Source: an uncultured Prevotellaceae bacterium
Lineage (GTDB): Bacteria; Bacteroidota; Bacteroidia; Bacteroidales; Bacteroidaceae
Assembly (NCBI GenBank): GCA_902771155.1
Contig: CACXVS010000090.1
Coordinates: forward strand, 1 to 7,774
Length of the DNA stretch: 7,774 nucleotides
Direction: 5' to 3'
The notes under the pieces are model-generated. The model did not search any database and had not been told where the DNA came from. It was given only the letters and a program-made list of their open reading frames with translations. Below are positions 4,610 to 7,774 of the stretch, in pieces (position 1 is the first letter of the stretch; every line of letters begins with the position of its first letter). Position numbers and translations under genes: made by a program.

Positions 4610-6389
4610 ATGAGGAAAATTGCAAAACTACAGTTGCTATTGGCATCCCTGCTACTGTCGGCATGTTCGGAGATCGTTGAAAGTTCTTATGAAGATCCTG
4701 AGTGGGAAGATGATGGCCCGTCGTGTGTGGACAAAGGCCCGTCATATACTGATAAAATGGTGGATGTGAACCGCGACGGAAAGGACTACGGACAGGTGTC
4801 GCTGCGTTTCTACAGCGATATGCCCAGTGTGGCTTATATCTCTGCGGTGGACTTCCACTGGATCATGACGGGGGGTGGTGAAAGGATGAAGGTGACACGT
4901 GAGGGAGACCTCTATGAACTGACCACTAAGGGCGGTGTGGCTACGGTGGATGTAAAGGCTGACTACCTTAACTCTATGACCTATGCCGGCTTCGTGGATC
5001 TGTTGTGGATGACGGCTCCGGATCTGGCCCCCAATGCGATGTACGACGGCAACAAGTTTATCAAGTTCGTCAAGTTGGAAAATGTATCGACGTTCATGCC
5101 TGTCAGCGACGTTCATCTGGATTTCAGTAAGTATGACATCGACTTCCTATCACGATGACCTTGTGATTGTGAGCACCAAGTTGGATATCTATTCTATCAA
5201 TACCATCGATCTAGAATATGCTGCCAAGCCTTATCAGCGGGCTGAAGTGACAGCCGACATGGCTAAGTTCCGCTATAAGGAACTGTGCTTTATGTTCGAC
5301 AACCTCTTCGGCTACCCGGGTCGTACCATCATGGAGCAGAACGGAATGGCTGAGAAGGGGTTTGACGCTACATTGGACGTGGTGAAGAATGGCCCGATAG
5401 TGAAGAAGTTGCTGCAATCGACCGACAATATGGACTTTGCCTGGGGCAGGATGGCGATGCAATACCTGATTCAGGATGGCGGTCACACCAATATCAGTGC
5501 AACGGAGGGAGTGCCTGCAAACATCGAGAATGATTACGTGGATCGCGTGTTGGCAGCCGCTGGCAGTTATCCTGAGGCGTCAGCCATGTATGAGGAATGG
5601 AAGAAGGTGGCCGCTGAGCGCCTAAAATTTGAGTCAAAACTGGAAGACATGCGCAAACAGGCCTATGGCGACGTGATCTATAAGGCCAACAGCGACAAGA
5701 CCTTGGGAGTGATCATCATCAACACATTTAATGATCAGGATAATGAAGCCTGGAACAACTATTATGCCAGCCAGAAGACTGATGCCGACTGGCAGGAACT
5801 GATGAAGAGTTACAAGAAGGATTGCTTCGTAGGCTTTCTCTATGGACTACAACAGGCAGTGGCTGACGGCGTGAAGAACCTTGTGCTGGACATCTCTCTC
5901 AATAGTGGCGGCTCTACCGACAATGTAGGTGCCGAAGTGGCTCTGTTACGCAAGAACCGAACGGTACAGTTCTGGTCGCAGGACGTTCTGGAAGGCTATA
6001 ACAAGATGGCGACGTACTATGTGGACAGCAATTTCGACGGTGTGTTCGACGAGAAGGATGATACCAATCCCAAATTCGACTGTAGCGGCATGAACATCGG
6101 TGTGCTCTCCAGTCCAGTGGCATTCTCGTGTGGTAACCAGTTCCTAACGCTGATGAAGGATTACGGATTCCCCATCATGGGTCAGCGTTCGGGAGGGGGA
6201 GCCTGCTGTATTCAGGTGATGCAGACGGCCGACGGGCAGAATTTCGTCATTTCAACCTATCGCGACCGTTCCACCTATAAGGATTTCGTCAATAATGATC
6301 CGGGCGTTGAACCTACCTTGGGGTATGCCTTTGATTACCCCCACTTCTACGATCCTGATTTCCTGAAGAAGATTTTGATTTCTAACTAA
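4610..6389 (+). pseudogene. S41-family peptidase lipoprotein, frameshifted
   Basis: The N-terminal part reads from ATG 4610 (ATG 4598 is an alternative) with a lipoprotein signal ending LLSAC (Cys19). It continues in one frame to a stop at 5156-5158. The matching C-terminal part reads one base later from about 5148 to 6389. Skipping one C at 5146/5147 gives a seamless KYDIDFYHDDLVIVSTKLD and a product of about 592 residues, so this is one gene with a single extra base. The S41 (tail-specific/C-terminal processing peptidase) domain is in the second part. DISLNSGGSTDN near residues 424-435 is the conserved NxGG region. FSCGNQF contains the probable nucleophile Ser506, and GQRSGGGAC occurs where classical members have a Gly-Lys. 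It would be an envelope peptidase. Whether the break is a real mutation or a sequence error cannot be decided here. It is the first gene of an operon with the prolyl oligopeptidase. Confidence 0.85.
4715..4756 (+). repeat. Imperfect 21-base tandem duplication
   Basis: Two adjacent 21-base units (4715-4735 and 4736-4756) share GGCCCGTC at the start and AAA at the end. They encode GPSCVDK and GPSYTDK in the linker after the lipidated cysteine of the S41 peptidase. This looks like an old in-frame slippage duplication in a tolerant region. Confidence 0.5.
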
Positions 6390-6403
6390 TATTTCATATA
6401 AAC

Positions 6404-7774
6404 ATGAAGAAAATCGTATTGATAAGTATGGCAATGATGGCCACTTTGATGATGCAGGCCCAGGGGTTCCAGTACCCCAAGGCTGAGAAAGACGGCACCG
6501 TGGATGAATACTTCGGTGTGAAAGTGAGCGACCCCTACAGATGGCTGGAGAACGACACCAGTGCGCAGACAACGGCGTGGGTAGAGGCTGAAAACAAAGT
6601 GACGAACGCGTATCTGCAGAAGATTCCCTTCAGGGAGAAGTTGCTGAAGCGTCTCACCGAGTTGTCGAGTTACGAGAAGGTCGGTGCCCCCAGAAAGCAT
6701 CACGGCAAGTGGTATTTCTCTCGTAACAACGGCTTGCAGAACCAGAGCGTGATCTACGTGAAGGATCAACTCGACGGTGAGGCACGCGTGTTTCTGGATC
6801 CCAACACACTGAGCAGCGACGGTACGGTGGCGCTGAAGGTGCTGAGTTTCTCGCACAACGGGCGCTGGGCTGCGTATGCCATTTCCAGAAGCGGCTCCGA
6901 CTGGCAGGAGTTTTTCGTGATCGACCTGCAGACGGGTGAACTGACCAACGACCATATTGAGTGGGCGAAGTTTTCAGGGGCTTCCTGGCTGGGCGACGGT
7001 TTTTACTACAGTGCCTACGACAGACCCACGGAGGGTAAGGAGTTCTCGAATGTGAATGCGGGTATGAAGATCTACTATCACAAGATCGGTACGCCCCAGA
7101 GCGAGGACGTGTTGTTCTATCAGAACCCCGCAGAACCGATGCGTTTCTACAGCATCGATGTGAATGAGGAAGAGACGCTGATGTATCTCTCTGAGTCAGG
7201 TGCCGGTGCGGGCAACAATCTCTATGTGAGAGACCTGCGGAAGAAGGATGCCGTGTTTATCCAGATGACGAACAATATGGACTATCAGTATGCGCCGCTC
7301 TATGCCGAGGGCGACTGCCTGTATCTCTACACCAACTTCGATGCACCAAATGGCCGTATCGTGACAGCCGACATCCATAACCCTGGTGTGAACGACTGGC
7401 AAGTGCTGGTTCCGGAGCAGCAGAACGTGCTGAGTGGGGTGGATGTGATCGGGCGCCAACTGGTGCTGACGTATTCGCAGGATGCCTGTGATCATGCATT
7501 CGTCTATGACCTCGACGGCAAAATGCGCCATGAGGTGAAACTGCCCACGGTGGGTAGTGTCGGCTTTACGGGTGATGAGAAAGAGCCTGAGTGCTTCTAC
7601 ACCTTTACCTCGTTCACACAGCCTGGCACCGTGTATCGCTACGATATGGCTACCAACAAGAGCACGCTCTATACGCAGCCCAGTGTGAAGTTCCGTTTGC
7701 AGGACTATGAGAGTCGTCAGTTGTTCTTCGAGAGTAAGGACGGTACGCGTGTCCCGATGTTTATCACGTATAAG
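6404..7774 (+). CDS. Prolyl oligopeptidase, S9A family, 3' end outside window
   Basis: The open frame starts at ATG 6404 and runs to the last base, giving 457 residues of a protein usually near 700. The first 20 or so residues (KKIVLISMAMMATLMMQAQG) are a Sec signal peptide, so it is exported. FQYPKAEKDGTVDEYFGVKVSDPYRWLEND is the standard S9A opening, and a long stretch of beta-propeller follows. SKDGTRVPMFITYK at the edge is the typical hinge back into the alpha/beta-hydrolase domain. The catalytic Ser, Asp and His lie beyond the window, so activity cannot be judged. Such enzymes cut short peptides after proline. It begins 14 bases after the S41 gene, with an A/T-rich start region and no Shine-Dalgarno sequence, so the two are probably cotranscribed and act together on envelope peptides. 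The upstream frameshift might reduce its expression. Confidence 0.95.
   Translation, partial: MKKIVLISMAMMATLMMQAQGFQYPKAEKDGTVDEYFGVKVSDPYRWLENDTSAQTTAWVEAENKVTNAYLQKIPFREKLLKRLTELSSYEKVGAPRKHHGKWYFSRNNGLQNQSVIYVKDQLDGEARVFLDPNTLSSDGTVALKVLSFSHNGRWAAYAISRSGSDWQEFFVIDLQTGELTNDHIEWAKFSGASWLGDGFYYSAYDRPTEGKEFSNVNAGMKIYYHKIGTPQSEDVLFYQNPAEPMRFYSIDVNEEETLMYLSESGAGAGNNLYVRDLRKKDAVFIQMTNNMDYQYAPLYAEGDCLYLYTNFDAPNGRIVTADIHNPGVNDWQVLVPEQQNVLSGVDVIGRQLVLTYSQDACDHAFVYDLDGKMRHEVKLPTVGSVGFTGDEKEPECFYTFTSFTQPGTVYRYDMATNKSTLYTQPSVKFRLQDYESRQLFFESKDGTRVPMFITYK

Noticed and set aside
5034..5147. Separate start at 5034 for the second half of the S41 peptidase
   Set aside because: The first codons translate to Ser/Arg-rich sequence overlapping the well-conserved first frame; similarity starts only at the shift point.
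5130..5160. Programmed +1 frameshift in the S41 gene
   Set aside because: No rare-codon slippery site or downstream stem like known programmed shifts is visible, and S41 lipoproteins are not known to need one.

Overview
The window looks like chromosomal DNA from a Bacteroidales bacterium, probably Prevotella or a close relative. The reasons are recurrent TTTG-N19/20-TAnnTTTG promoters (the Bacteroidetes housekeeping sigma pattern), A/T-rich start regions without Shine-Dalgarno sequences, lipoproteins with short leaders, and the protein families present. The genus is inferred from style, not from a marker gene. I see no tRNA, rRNA, CRISPR array or intact mobile element.

Layout. 125-1183 (+) encodes a glycerate kinase whose promoter ends four bases before the ATG. 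It converges through a shared hairpin on 1209-1664 (-), a small exported Cys- and His-rich protein. About 750 bases without an intact gene follow. They hold a 12-bp palindrome, a promoter followed about 90 bases later by a very strong terminator (a candidate small RNA, 1908-2028), and a coding-like remnant on the minus strand (2027-2227). A promoter at 2364-2395 then drives a chimera. The first 76 codons of a umuD-type (LexA/S24) gene, cut off after the catalytic serine region, run in frame into the start codon of a lipoprotein nucleoside hydrolase (2650-3693). A hairpin at 3730-3777 is shared with the convergent purine nucleoside phosphorylase gene deoD (3778-4485, -).

Divergent from deoD is a two-gene peptidase operon. 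It starts with an S41-family lipoprotein protease broken by a +1 shift at 5146/5147 (4610-6389). Fourteen bases later comes an exported prolyl oligopeptidase (6404 to the window edge), cut before its catalytic domain.

How they fit together: the nucleoside hydrolase (cell envelope, frees base and ribose) and DeoD (cytoplasm, phosphorolysis) both belong to nucleoside salvage. The S41 protease and prolyl oligopeptidase would form an envelope peptide-degrading pair. Glycerate kinase feeds glycerate into lower glycolysis. The points most worth a second look are the umuD/nucleoside-hydrolase junction, the C-free small RNA candidate, and the single-base break in the S41 gene.
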